Of a stretch of 64,000 nucleotides of DNA, positions 29,953-38,696 are shown one piece after another. The notes beneath the pieces are model-generated. The model worked only from the letters and a program-made list of their open reading frames with translations, made no database searches and was not told the DNA's origin. Every line of letters starts with the position of its first letter. Within the stretch, counting starts at the first letter, position 1. The stretch is from contig JADJPV010000001.1 in NCBI GenBank assembly GCA_016713085.1, forward strand, positions 992,001-1,056,000, given 5' to 3'. A program made the position numbers and the translations under genes. Source of the DNA: Chitinophagaceae bacterium (GTDB taxonomy: Bacteria > Bacteroidota > Bacteroidia > Chitinophagales > Chitinophagaceae).

Positions 29953-31224
29953 TTAATTCAAAATATCGGCTCCAAAATAACTTCTCAATACTTCCGGAAT
30001 AACAATTCCATTTTCTGTTTGATTATTCTCCAGCAATGCTGCCAAAATTCTTGGCAGTGCTAATGAACTTCCATTCAATGAATGCAGCAATTGGGTTTTG
30101 CCTTTGTCATCTTTGAACCGAATTTTCATGCGGTTGGTTTGATAGCTTTCAAAGTTGCTTACGCTTGAACATTCCAGCCATTTCTTCTGTGCCGCACTCC
30201 AAACTTCAAAATCATAGGTTAGTGCAGAAGTAAAACTCATATCACCACCGCACAAACGGAGAATGCGGTATTTCAATCCAAGTGACTGAATCAGCTTTTC
30301 AACATGGGCCACCATTTCATCCAGCACTTCATAACTTTTTTCCGGATTGACGATCTGCACAATTTCAATTTTATCAAACTGGTGTACACGGTTCAAACCA
30401 CGCACATCAGCACCAAAACTTCCTGCTTCCCTTCTGAAACAGGGTGTATATGCCGTCATCTTTATTGGCAACTCTGTTTCTTTTACAATCTCATCACGGT
30501 AAATATTTGTTACAGGCACTTCAGCTGTTGGGATCATGTAAAAATTATCAGCGGGCATATAATACATCTGCCCTTCCTTATCGGGCAGTTGCCCTGTACC
30601 GTAAGCCGTTGCTTCATTCACCATGTAAGGTGGAATGTATTCTGTGTAACCGGCTACAGTGTTATAATCTAAAAAATAACTAATCAATGCACGTTGTAAT
30701 TTGGCGCCTTTCCCTTTGTACACAGGAAAACCACTGCCGGTAATCTTTACACCCAGTTCAAAATTGACGATGTCGTATTGTTTGATCAACTCCCAATGTG
30801 GAACTGCATTGGCTGGCAATACAGGATCTGCACCGTTTTCTTTTACATTCACATTATCCTCCGGTGTTTTACCAGTAGGTACCAATGTTGAAGGAAGGTT
30901 AGGTAAACGGATCAGCAAGTCATTTACCTGTTGCTCTAAGTCAGTAAGCTGTTCAGCAATTTGTTTGGATGATTCTTTATATTGCGATACTTCTGTTTTC
31001 TTTTGCTCAGCAGCTTCTTTTTCACCTTTGCCCATGAGCATTCCAATTTCTTTGGATGCTGCATTTACCTTCGCTGCGAGGTCATCATTTTCCAGTTGTT
31101 TTTTACGGCGTTGTTCATCAAGCTCAATGATTTCATCAACCGAATCCAGATCAGTAAAGTTTTTTACTGCTAGTCTTTCTTTCACCAAATCCCTGTTTTG
31201 GCGGATAAATGCCAATTGTAACAT
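29953..31224 (-). CDS. serS: Seryl-tRNA synthetase
   Basis: This class II synthetase charges tRNA-Ser. The 423-residue protein has the N-terminal antiparallel coiled-coil arm (about 25-100) that grips the tRNA, then motif 2 (TPCFRREAGSFGADVRGLNRVHQFDKIE) and motif 3 near the end (LNGSSLALPRILAALLENNQ). The length is normal and the frame intact. A good promoter sits directly upstream and a strong terminator directly downstream, so it is a single-gene unit. Confidence 0.98.
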   Translation of the reverse strand: MLQLAFIRQNRDLVKERLAVKNFTDLDSVDEIIELDEQRRKKQLENDDLAAKVNAASKEIGMLMGKGEKEAAEQKKTEVSQYKESSKQIAEQLTDLEQQVNDLLIRLPNLPSTLVPTGKTPEDNVNVKENGADPVLPANAVPHWELIKQYDIVNFELGVKITGSGFPVYKGKGAKLQRALISYFLDYNTVAGYTEYIPPYMVNEATAYGTGQLPDKEGQMYYMPADNFYMIPTAEVPVTNIYRDEIVKETELPIKMTAYTPCFRREAGSFGADVRGLNRVHQFDKIEIVQIVNPEKSYEVLDEMVAHVEKLIQSLGLKYRILRLCGGDMSFTSALTYDFEVWSAAQKKWLECSSVSNFESYQTNRMKIRFKDDKGKTQLLHSLNGSSLALPRILAALLENNQTENGIVIPEVLRSYFGADILN

Positions 31225-31240
31225 AGTTCAAAATTTGCGG

Positions 31241-31271
31241 CAAAGGTAACTGATGAAGAGGACAAGAGCAA
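31241..31271 (-). promoter_or_regulatory. Putative serS promoter
   Basis: On the minus strand TTG (31271-31269) is followed after 20 bases by TACCTTTG (31248-31241), a perfect -7 box 16 bases before the serS ATG. The spacing fits the Bacteroidota consensus. Confidence 0.5.
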
Positions 31272-31274
31272 CGA

Positions 31275-31712
31275 TCAGTCAACGGATGATTGATAAATAT
31301 CAGGATTGTGAATCTGCATCCACCTGTCGGCATTCGTTAATGCTGAAAACCCAAACTGAGTGTATAATCCATGCGCATCACGGGTGGCAAGCATAAAACG
31401 ACGAAGCCCCTGCAGATCTTCATGATTCATGATTTCTTCCATCAGCCATTTACTTAATCCCTGGCCCCGGTAAGTTTCATCAATAAACACATCAGCGAGG
31501 TATGCAAATGTGGCTTTATCAGTAATCACCCTTGCAAAACCAATTTGCCTGCCCAGGTGAAACACACCAAAGCATATTGAATTATCAATCGATTTTTGTA
31601 CTGTTTCAACAGGAATATTTTTTGCCCAGTAAGAGTTAGATAAAAACTCATGAACATACTCCAGGTTAAAGAAACTTGTTTCAGTACTGATAGCGAATCC
31701 CTCTTTTTGCAT
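31275..31712 (-). CDS. GNAT-family N-acetyltransferase
   Basis: I start at ATG 31712, giving 145 residues; the open frame upstream to 31823 overlaps nadE and is not needed. The GNAT acetyl-CoA-binding motif A is YRGQGLSKWLMEEIM, after the core strand FAYLADVFID, and the C-terminal YTQFGFSAL fits too. The acceptor is unknown. It follows nadE by 10 bases on the same strand, so the two may be co-transcribed. Confidence 0.88.
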   Translation of the reverse strand: MQKEGFAISTETSFFNLEYVHEFLSNSYWAKNIPVETVQKSIDNSICFGVFHLGRQIGFARVITDKATFAYLADVFIDETYRGQGLSKWLMEEIMNHEDLQGLRRFMLATRDAHGLYTQFGFSALTNADRWMQIHNPDIYQSSVD

Positions 31713-31722
31713 ACACTTATTT

Positions 31723-33404
31723 TTATGAAAGATATTTCCCAACAATAGGCACCCTTCTTCCCACACCAAACGCCTTTGGTGAAATACGGATGATGGGGCA
31801 AAACTGGTTGCGTTTGTATTCATTTACATTCACCATTTTCAACACACGGTCAACCAAAGCCGCATCAAAGCCCATTGCTTTAATTTCATTCGGTCCCTGT
31901 CTGCGTTCAATGTATTGATAAAGTATTTTATCAAGAATTGAATAATCAGGTAATGAATCAGAATCTTTCTGACCCGGCCTTAACTCTGCACTGGGTGGTT
32001 TAGTGATGATATTACCAGGAATAATTTCTTCGCTTCGGTTGATGTACTTCGCCAGTTCATATACCTGCAGCTTATAACAATCGCCCAGCACACCAATACC
32101 ACCGGCCATATCACCATACAAAGTTCCATAACCTGTTGCCAGTTCGCTTTTGTTGGATGTATTGAGTAAGATGTATCCAAACTTATTGGCAATGGCCATC
32201 AGCAAATTTCCTCGTGACCGGCTTTGAATATTTTCTTCAGCTAAACTGAAAGGCAGGTCCTGAAAAATCGGCTTCAGTTCAGTTAAGAACGAATCATAAA
32301 TATTTTTGATGGGCACGATATCATAAGGATTTTTCAGGTTCTTACTCAACTGTTCTGCATCGCTAACACTATGCCCGGTTGAATACTGAGAAGGCATTAA
32401 AACAGCCCTTACATTTTCTTTACCCAGTGCTGTACATGCAAGCGCTAATGTTACTGCACTATCAATACCGCCACTGCTTCCAAGAATGGCTTTACTGAAA
32501 CCCATCTTTTAAAATAATCTTTAATGCCGAGAATAATGGCATCATGTATTTCAGCAATGCATAAGGCTTCATCTAAATGAGCAGGACTTAATTCTTCATT
32601 AGGTAATGCTTCTGCCTTTACCAAAACAGGTTCTGCAAAATACCCATCATCGTTTAATTCAACCGCTTTTAACTCTTCTTCAAATAAAGAAAGCTGTTTA
32701 ATCATGTTGGCATCCTTATCAAATACGAGTGAACCTCCGTCAAAAACAATCTCCGTTTGACTGCCCACACAATTACAATAGATCATTGGCAATTTGTATT
32801 TCTGAACATTCAGTTTTACAATTGCTTTCCTGTCTTCCACATGTGTATAATCGAAAGGCGATGCAGAGATGTTCAGCATCACATTCGGCTGGTATTGCAT
32901 CAACTCATCCATCGGACAATTCCTGTACAAAGGATTATTGCCGAGGTTCCAGATATCTTCACAAATAGTAATGGCTAACTTCTTTCCTTTAAATTCCACA
33001 ATATTCCAGTCGTATGCCGGTTCAAAGTATCGGTACTCATCAAACACATCATAGTTGGGCAAACACGTTTTATGGATTACGGCTTTCACTTCTTTCTCAT
33101 ACAGAAACCAGGCTGCATTGTGCAGATCCTTTCCCTGGGTTCGTTTATTCTTATCAGGAGCGCCAACAATCACAGCAATAGTATCAGCATGCTGCCTGAT
33201 CTTATCAATCGATTCATTGCATTTATTCAAAAAGTCATTAAACTCTAAAAAATCTCTGGGAGGATATCCGCACACACTCAATTCACTGAACATAATGATC
33301 TCGCCGCCCTGTGCTTTTGCCAATTTAATTGCATCAATTATTTTCTGTGTATTACTTTCAAAATTGCCAATATGATAATTTTGCTGCGCTATGAATATCT
33401 TCAT
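31723..33404 (-). CDS. nadE: Glutamine-dependent NAD+ synthetase (frameshifted as sequenced)
   Basis: This is the last step of NAD synthesis, amidating deamido-NAD. The N-terminal nitrilase-type glutaminase domain has the triad E41 (FSELSVCGYP), K112 (HKTCLPNYDVFDEYR) and C148 (ITICEDIWN). The C-terminal synthetase has the ATP-binding SGGIDSAV. One base is missing from the T run at 32507-32510 (A run on the coding strand), exactly at the GIKDYFKK-MGFSKAILG domain junction. Restored, it has about 560 residues. The start is ATG 33404. nadE is normally essential, so a sequence error is likely. The gldB-like gene diverges from it. Confidence 0.9.
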
Positions 33405-33474
33405 GGTACAAATTTCACGAATTTCGGCCACAGAACCTCACAACAAACACATGAATCTTTCGTTTATCAGCAGC

Positions 33475-34518
33475 ATGAAAAATCTTTTCGTCTTATCAGC
33501 CCTTGTATTTCTCTTCGCCTGCAACGATCAAAGCAATGCGCCTGATGTTTCGAAGATCAACGTCGACCTCTCTGTTCAGCGTTTTGAACAGGATTTTTTT
33601 GCTATCGACAGCAATCAAACCAAAGCCGGTTTAACAGCATTACAAAACAAGTATCCAACCTTTTTGCCGCTATTTGTGAACCATGTGTTAGGACTTGGCG
33701 CATTTACTGATACCAATCAACTGCTTTTTGAAGGAAGTAAACGTTTTCTGCATCTTAATAAACCGGTGTATGAAAAATCGCAGGAGCTGTATAAGAATTT
33801 CAATCCTGTAAAAGAAGAACTGTCGAAGGGTTTTCAATATGTAAAATATTATTTCCCTACTTACCAGGTTCCATCAATCATTACAACCGTAGGGCCAATG
33901 GATGCACTGGCACCCATGAGCAATAACGAACCAAGCCCGAATTATATCGGTGAAAATTTTCTGGCCGTTGGATTGCAGTTTTACCTCGGGAAAGATTTTG
34001 CCATTTATACTGATCCGGGATATATCAGCAGTATTGCTCCACAGTACCGCAGCCGGAGATTTTCGAAAGAGTTTATTCCTACTGATGTATTTATGCTGGT
34101 GATTGATGATTTGTATCCTGACAGCAGTAACCGCTTTCCGCTGATTGAACGTTTTGTTGAAAAAGGAAAACGATTATACCTGCTGAACAAATTCCTGCCG
34201 CAAGCAAATGATACGTTGCTGATTGGTTATACAGGGAAACAACTTGACTGGTGCAAAGAAAGCGAACGGAGTATTTACAACTTTTTTATTCAGCAGAATT
34301 TATTGTTTGAAATGGACCCTGCATTAACGCAGAATTTTACAACCGATGGTCCATCTACACAGGGAATGCCTGAAAATAGTCCGGGAAATATCGGGGCCTA
34401 TTTAGGATGGGAAATTGTAAAAGCTTATATCAAAAAAAACCCGGATCTTTCTCCTCAACGTTTAATGCAAACTCCCAACAAAAAGATTTTTGACGAATCA
34501 GGCTACAAGCCCCGATGA
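33475..34518 (+). CDS. gldB: Gliding-motility lipoprotein GldB-like
   Basis: The ATG at 33475 gives 347 residues with a short lipoprotein signal (MKNLFVLSALVFLFAC, Cys16). An earlier in-frame ATG at 33451 is an alternative. The mature protein has the GldB pattern: VQRFEQDFFAID near the start, YPTFLPLFVNHVLG, FVGENFL-type YIGENFLAVGLQFYLG, and a C-terminal NIGAYLGWEIVKAYIKKNP. GldB is a lipoprotein needed for gliding and the type IX system in Flavobacterium. It stands apart from gldKLMN, beside nadE. gldC, often its neighbour, is not seen. The 3' end overlaps the convergent desaturase gene by 21 bases. Confidence 0.85.
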   Translation: MKNLFVLSALVFLFACNDQSNAPDVSKINVDLSVQRFEQDFFAIDSNQTKAGLTALQNKYPTFLPLFVNHVLGLGAFTDTNQLLFEGSKRFLHLNKPVYEKSQELYKNFNPVKEELSKGFQYVKYYFPTYQVPSIITTVGPMDALAPMSNNEPSPNYIGENFLAVGLQFYLGKDFAIYTDPGYISSIAPQYRSRRFSKEFIPTDVFMLVIDDLYPDSSNRFPLIERFVEKGKRLYLLNKFLPQANDTLLIGYTGKQLDWCKESERSIYNFFIQQNLLFEMDPALTQNFTTDGPSTQGMPENSPGNIGAYLGWEIVKAYIKKNPDLSPQRLMQTPNKKIFDESGYKPR

Positions 34519-35592
34519 GGAAACTGAAGACTGCCCCAACTGCTTTAACATTCTGAAATGTGAAGCAATTGCTTCATTCATGGTAGGAATTGAATGATAA
34601 GGCAACTGGTGCTCTTTACATTTTTCTTCCACAATTTTGCTCAGTTCAGGATAATGTATATGGCTGATGCGTGGAAACAAATGATGCTCCACCTGGAAAT
34701 TCAATCCACCTGCAAACCAGGAAATGAGTTTATTCTTTGGTGCAAAGTCTGATGTTGTTTTTACCTGGTGTGCTGCCCACTCACTTTCAATCATCACGGG
34801 TTCAATGCCTGCGTATTCAAACTCTGTTTCTTCCACCACATGAGCTAACTGAAATACAATGGCCAGTACAAAACCGAGTACCAATTCCATGGTCAAATAA
34901 CCAATGGCCCATTTACCAACACCAACGAACCAGATGGGCACTGCAACATAAAAAACTGCATAAAGCAATTTACTCACCCAAAACAGGATATGTTCTTTTA
35001 CATCCATTTTTGACATAGACGTAGTATTCACTTTACGCTTAAAGTATTTGTCAAAGTCGAGATAAGCAACCCATGCTAATGAAGAAATAGCGTACAAAAA
35101 CACCACATAAATATGTTGAAACTTATGAGCAGGTTTCCATACCTGCGTGCTGCATTGGCGAAGAAGCGGGCTTCTGGCAATATCATCATCTACTCCATCC
35201 ACATTGGTATAGGTATGATGAATAATGTTATGTTTGAATTTCCAGATAAAAGCGTTGCCGCCCAAAGCATTAATAGAGTAACCAAACAATTCATTCACCC
35301 ATTTTTTACTGCTGTAGCTGCCGTGGTTGGCATCATGCATCACATTAAAACCAATACTTGCGAAAATCACTCCTAAAAAACCACATAATAACAAAGCAAC
35401 CCATACGGGGAAAGAAACAGTTAGCAACGATACATATATCAGAACAGCAGCCGGTATCAGAACAATTGTCTTCATATACAGCTTAATATTTCCTGTTTTC
35501 CTTATCTGATTTGCTGAGAAATAATGATCAACTGCCTGTTTCAGATCATTAAAGAACAGGCTGCTTTTATTATTGAATGAAACTTTCGCCAT
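34498..35592 (-). CDS. Membrane fatty-acid desaturase
   Basis: The 364-residue protein has the three histidine boxes of membrane di-iron desaturases: HDANH (86-90), HNIIHH (121-126) and QVEHH near residue 305. Four or so membrane helices lie between them. Gln in place of the first His in box three is typical of front-end (delta-6 type) desaturases and linoleoyl-CoA-desaturase-like bacterial enzymes, but no cytochrome b5 domain is fused. It probably introduces double bonds in membrane lipid acyl chains. It converges with, and overlaps, gldB. Confidence 0.92.
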   Translation of the reverse strand: MAKVSFNNKSSLFFNDLKQAVDHYFSANQIRKTGNIKLYMKTIVLIPAAVLIYVSLLTVSFPVWVALLLCGFLGVIFASIGFNVMHDANHGSYSSKKWVNELFGYSINALGGNAFIWKFKHNIIHHTYTNVDGVDDDIARSPLLRQCSTQVWKPAHKFQHIYVVFLYAISSLAWVAYLDFDKYFKRKVNTTSMSKMDVKEHILFWVSKLLYAVFYVAVPIWFVGVGKWAIGYLTMELVLGFVLAIVFQLAHVVEETEFEYAGIEPVMIESEWAAHQVKTTSDFAPKNKLISWFAGGLNFQVEHHLFPRISHIHYPELSKIVEEKCKEHQLPYHSIPTMNEAIASHFRMLKQLGQSSVSSSGLVA

Positions 35593-35731
35593 ATTAAATT
35601 GAAATTACGATCGCCTTTTATGCCACAGAATGGAAGCAAACAATTTGTCAAAACTACGCTAAAAAAGCCATGAGACGTGTTGATGAAGAGGCGAAATGGG
35701 GTAATTTGCTGTTAATCTACAGGGATGGGAG

Positions 35732-36118
35732 TTAATTACACTTGAACGGGGCAATCATTTCAAAGGAGGGAATATGAGCCTGGAACTGCTTTTTGTTATG
35801 CTGATTCTCCATCGTATAGGTTCCTTCCATTTTGCCCATTTCTGTTTTTAAATTACAACCGCTTACATACTGGTATTGATCGCCGGGCTGAATAACTGGC
35901 TGAACACCAACAACTCCTTCGCCATCTACTTCTTTATGCGATCCGTTGCTGTCAAAAATATTCCAGTGTCTGTGCAGGAGCTTAACAGGGAAAATGTTAT
36001 TGTTTTCAATTGAAATACGGTATGCAAACATAAATTCACCAGCCACCGGATTGCTGTAATCGGGCTGGTAAAACGTTTCCACACTAATGGTGACCCCCTC
36101 AGTAATTTTGGATACCAT
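35732..36118 (-). CDS. apaG: ApaG domain protein
   Basis: The 128-residue protein is a single fibronectin-III-like ApaG domain: VTISVETFYQPDYS, FMFAYRISIENNN, then LLHRHWNIFDSNG and the conserved GVQPVIQPGDQYQYVSGC and EGTYTM segments. The length matches the family. The role in bacteria is uncertain; it has been linked to magnesium/cobalt resistance. It is divergent from the small Fe-S protein gene. Confidence 0.93.
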   Translation of the reverse strand: MVSKITEGVTISVETFYQPDYSNPVAGEFMFAYRISIENNNIFPVKLLHRHWNIFDSNGSHKEVDGEGVVGVQPVIQPGDQYQYVSGCNLKTEMGKMEGTYTMENQHNKKQFQAHIPSFEMIAPFKCN

Positions 36119-36121
36119 ATT

Positions 36122-36129
36122 TAAATTTG
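36122..36129 (+). promoter_or_regulatory. Putative -7 element upstream of the Fe-S protein gene
   Basis: TAAATTTG matches TANNTTTG and lies 63 bases before the ATG at 36193. No clear -33 element is seen. Confidence 0.25.
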
Positions 36130-36192
36130 ATGTAAAATTAAACGAAATTCACAGAACTCCTTATCTATAACGTAACAACAGGAAAAACTGTT

Positions 36193-36444
36193 ATGCCTAA
36201 AACAACACACAAATACAACAATGGAGAAGTTACTATTGTTTGGAAACCTGATGTTTGTATCCATTCAACCCTTTGCTGGAAAGGGTTAAGAGAAGTATTT
36301 AACCCAACAAAACGCCCCTGGATAGATGTGAAAGGATCAACAACCGAAAAGATCATTGAACAGGTTAAAAAATGCCCAAGCGGAGCTTTGAGTTATTACT
36401 TAAATACTGAAAAAGCTGATGAGGAGGATACTGCTGAAGGCTGA
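36193..36444 (+). CDS. Small divergent 4Fe-4S mono-cluster protein (Fer4_19 type)
   Basis: The 83-residue protein has the Fer4_19 pattern C-x5-C (C22-C28, CIHSTLC), the RPWIDV segment and KKCPSGAL with C61. Only three cysteines are present, as is usual for this divergent ferredoxin-like family. The C-terminus is an acidic tail (EEDTAEG). It is probably a cytoplasmic electron carrier or cluster protein. It is divergent from apaG and convergent with a small membrane protein gene 4 bases away. Confidence 0.88.
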   Translation: MPKTTHKYNNGEVTIVWKPDVCIHSTLCWKGLREVFNPTKRPWIDVKGSTTEKIIEQVKKCPSGALSYYLNTEKADEEDTAEG

Positions 36445-36448
36445 TTAC

Positions 36449-36694
36449 TTATTGCTCCCACCACCAGCCCATATTGGTTTTGCTGAGAAGCCAGGTAATT
36501 GACATGCCTGCAACCAGTATGGATGAAACGATCATTAAAACAACCGCTCTTCTCTTTTTTCTTTTGTGGCTGCTCGACCCAGAAGCGTCATAATACATGA
36601 AAAAGCTCCAGATTAAAGCCCCAAATGCCAGGAAAAAGAAGAATTTAAATAATTCTAATCTTGCGGTATAGGCACCAAGAAGAATAATAGACAT
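36449..36694 (-). CDS. Small two-helix membrane protein, unknown function
   Basis: The 81-residue protein has two hydrophobic helices (about 15-33 and 50-70) separated by a very basic loop (SSHKRKKRR), which should face the cytoplasm. No family is recognised. It ends 4 bases from the stop of the convergent Fe-S gene and lies downstream of the SUI1 gene on the same strand. Confidence 0.65.
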   Translation of the reverse strand: MSIILLGAYTARLELFKFFFFLAFGALIWSFFMYYDASGSSSHKRKKRRAVVLMIVSSILVAGMSITWLLSKTNMGWWWEQ

Positions 36695-36766
36695 AGCAGG
36701 TTAGTAATTTAAAAAGGTTGTTGGTCTTAAACGTAAAAATAATTAAAAATAGTACGCAGACCGGTA

Positions 36767-37114
36767 TTAGCCCGACTTCTTCGTTTTACTGTAACCGTTC
36801 TTTAAAAGAAATTGCAGCACCCTGTCCCGCTGATCGCCCTGTACAATAATTTCACCGTCTTTAACTGAACCTCCCGTGCCACAGAAATTTTTCAACTGTT
36901 TGCCGAGCTTTTCCGCATCCTCATCACTGCCTGTAAATCCATCAACCAGTGTAACTGTTTTACCTGCCCTGTGTTTGGTTTCAAGTTTTACACGCAGATT
37001 TTGCTGCACAGGCGGCAATGTTTCCTGCGGAGTCCGCTCCTCTTCTTCAAATCGAAAAGAAGGATCAGTACTGAACACAAATCCTCTTGTATCTGGTTTA
37101 TTCTTCTTTGACAT
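36767..37114 (-). CDS. eIF1/SUI1-family translation factor
   Basis: The 115-residue protein has a variable, charged N-terminus, then the SUI1 fold: RAGKTVTLVDGFTG, DAEKLGKQLKNFCGTGGSVKDGEIIVQGDQ and LLKNGYSKTKK. These include the conserved basic start and the C-G-T-G-G turn. This is the bacterial YciH-type relative of eukaryotic eIF1, thought to affect start-codon selection. It lies 17 bases after nadC on the same strand, probably in one operon. Confidence 0.92.
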   Translation of the reverse strand: MSKKNKPDTRGFVFSTDPSFRFEEEERTPQETLPPVQQNLRVKLETKHRAGKTVTLVDGFTGSDEDAEKLGKQLKNFCGTGGSVKDGEIIVQGDQRDRVLQFLLKNGYSKTKKSG

Positions 37115-37131
37115 TTTTTTAGTTTTTGTGA

Positions 37132-37989
37132 TCAGATCAGTTTCGCCTTTAAACTCAGATCCAAACTTCTTGCCTGGTGAATCAATGCGCCAACGCTGAT
37201 GAAGTCTACACCGGTTGCCGCATACGCTTCAATATTATCCAGATTAATTCCTCCGCTTGCTTCTGTCTCAAAACGTCCGTTAATTAACTCCAGAGCTTCT
37301 TTTAATTGTACAGGTGAAAAATTATCGAGCATAATCCTGTCTGCTATACCAACAGCCAGCACTTTTTTTACATCTTCAACTGTTCTTGTTTCCACTTCAA
37401 TTTTCAAACCGGGCTTTACTGTAAAAACATAATTGTATGCTTTTTCAATTGCCATTTCTATTCCACCGCAATAATCAATATGGTTATCCTTGAGCATAAT
37501 CATATCGTACAGTGCAAAACGATGATTATATCCTCCGCCGATTGCTACTGCTTCTTTTTCCAGCAAGCGAAAATTAGGAGTTGTTTTTCTTGTATCAAGA
37601 ATTCTCGTTTTATATCCTTTCAATTTCTCTGTATACTTTTTTGTGAGAGTGGCAATACCACTCATGCGTTGCATACAGTTCAGCACCAGCCGCTCACATT
37701 GCAGAATTGTATGCACACTTGCTTCCACTTCAAATGCTGTTTCACCCTTCTGCATACCGTCTCCATCTTTCTTAAAAGCTTTAAATATACAATCAGGTTG
37801 CTGAAACTGAAAGATGGCCTTAGCTACGTTCATTCCTGCAAGCACACCTTCTTCTTTTATCTTCAAAACGGCCATTCCCTTTGCTTCTGGAGAAATAGAA
37901 CTGAGTGTTGAATGATCCCCTTCACCAATATCTTCTTTTATTGCTGCAGTAATCAGTACCTGTAACAGTTCATTGTAATTTGCGATCAT
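37132..37989 (-). CDS. nadC: Nicotinate-nucleotide pyrophosphorylase (carboxylating)
   Basis: The enzyme converts quinolinate and PRPP to nicotinate mononucleotide in de novo NAD synthesis. The 285-residue protein shows the family features LNCMQRMSGIATLTKKY, ILDTRKTTPNFRLLEKEAVAIGGG (about 136-159), HRFALYDMIMLKDNHI and the C-terminal EASGGINLDNIEAYAATGVDFISVG. The length is normal. nadA and nadB are not in the window; nadE lies about 4 kb away on the same strand. The SUI1-family gene follows at once. Confidence 0.97.
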   Translation of the reverse strand: MIANYNELLQVLITAAIKEDIGEGDHSTLSSISPEAKGMAVLKIKEEGVLAGMNVAKAIFQFQQPDCIFKAFKKDGDGMQKGETAFEVEASVHTILQCERLVLNCMQRMSGIATLTKKYTEKLKGYKTRILDTRKTTPNFRLLEKEAVAIGGGYNHRFALYDMIMLKDNHIDYCGGIEMAIEKAYNYVFTVKPGLKIEVETRTVEDVKKVLAVGIADRIMLDNFSPVQLKEALELINGRFETEASGGINLDNIEAYAATGVDFISVGALIHQARSLDLSLKAKLI

Positions 37990-38035
37990 GCTGCAAAACT
38001 AAAGGAATTCATTCTTTTGCTTTTGTTACTGCAAA

Positions 38036-38061
38036 TAAAAACCCCGCTAAGAAGCGGGGGT
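38036..38061 (-). terminator. Terminator of the DUF4783 gene
   Basis: Read on the minus strand, the stem ACCCCCGCT / AGCGGGGT with a 4-base loop is followed by TTTTATTT. It lies 25 bases after the DUF4783 stop and upstream of nadC. Confidence 0.75.
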
Positions 38062-38085
38062 GATGTTGTATTGTTAGTAAGAGTT

Positions 38086-38472
38086 TTACTTCTGTTCAAA
38101 TTCAACTCCCTGAATCAGCTGCTTATCACCACGTGAACGCGTGTATACGGTTGTGCGGTAATTGCCGCTGTTGGTAGTTAAAGTGCCGATAATAAAATTA
38201 GAGGAGGGATTGCTTCCTGAATGCTGCACTTCAAAGTTTTTTACTTTATTGAGTGCAAAGAAGTCTTTCACAACCATTTCTGCCTGTCCTTTACTGAACG
38301 TATTGCTTTTACCAGGTATGCTTACATCTACCATATTGTCGAAATACTTGGCCATTTTATCTGCACTGCCCGATTTCAGAGCCGTTACAATGTCATCTTT
38401 TTGAATAAATGAGTATGAAAAAGCGGTTAGCGAAATCAGCAACAGAAAATTGAAAACATTTTTTGCGCTCAT
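38086..38472 (-). CDS. DUF4783 secreted protein
   Basis: The 128-residue protein has a signal peptide (SAKNVFNFLLLISLTAFSYSF) and a small alpha+beta domain of the NTF2-like kind: IVTALKSGSADKMAKYF, a strand VDVSIPG, then MVVKDFFALNKVKNFEV and a final strand pair ending GVEFEQK. DUF4783 proteins are often near nadC in Bacteroidota, as here. The function is unknown. Confidence 0.85.
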   Translation of the reverse strand: MSAKNVFNFLLLISLTAFSYSFIQKDDIVTALKSGSADKMAKYFDNMVDVSIPGKSNTFSKGQAEMVVKDFFALNKVKNFEVQHSGSNPSSNFIIGTLTTNSGNYRTTVYTRSRGDKQLIQGVEFEQK

Positions 38473-38696
38473 ATAAAGATTTTTAGATACTGATTAAGTA
38501 CGAAAAACATGCCAAATACACAGTTACTCAGACAATTAAATTGCATCAATTGCTGCTATAAGTGAAGCTAATCAAATGATTTTGACTCAAATAAAGTAAA
38601 TTTGAGCCTCTTAACTCAGCCGGGATAATTTTATTCTTTGATTGAAAAGGTTATTTCAAACGGCAAAACTGGCAAACAATTCAAAATTAAATACAG

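Noticed and set aside
30701..31249. A 182-codon plus-strand ORF opposite serS.
   Set aside because: Serine/phenylalanine-rich shadow of the serS coiled-coil region; no independent signal.
37480..37911. A 143-codon plus-strand ORF opposite nadC.
   Set aside because: Antisense to a clear enzyme gene, with low-complexity Cys/Phe/Ser content.
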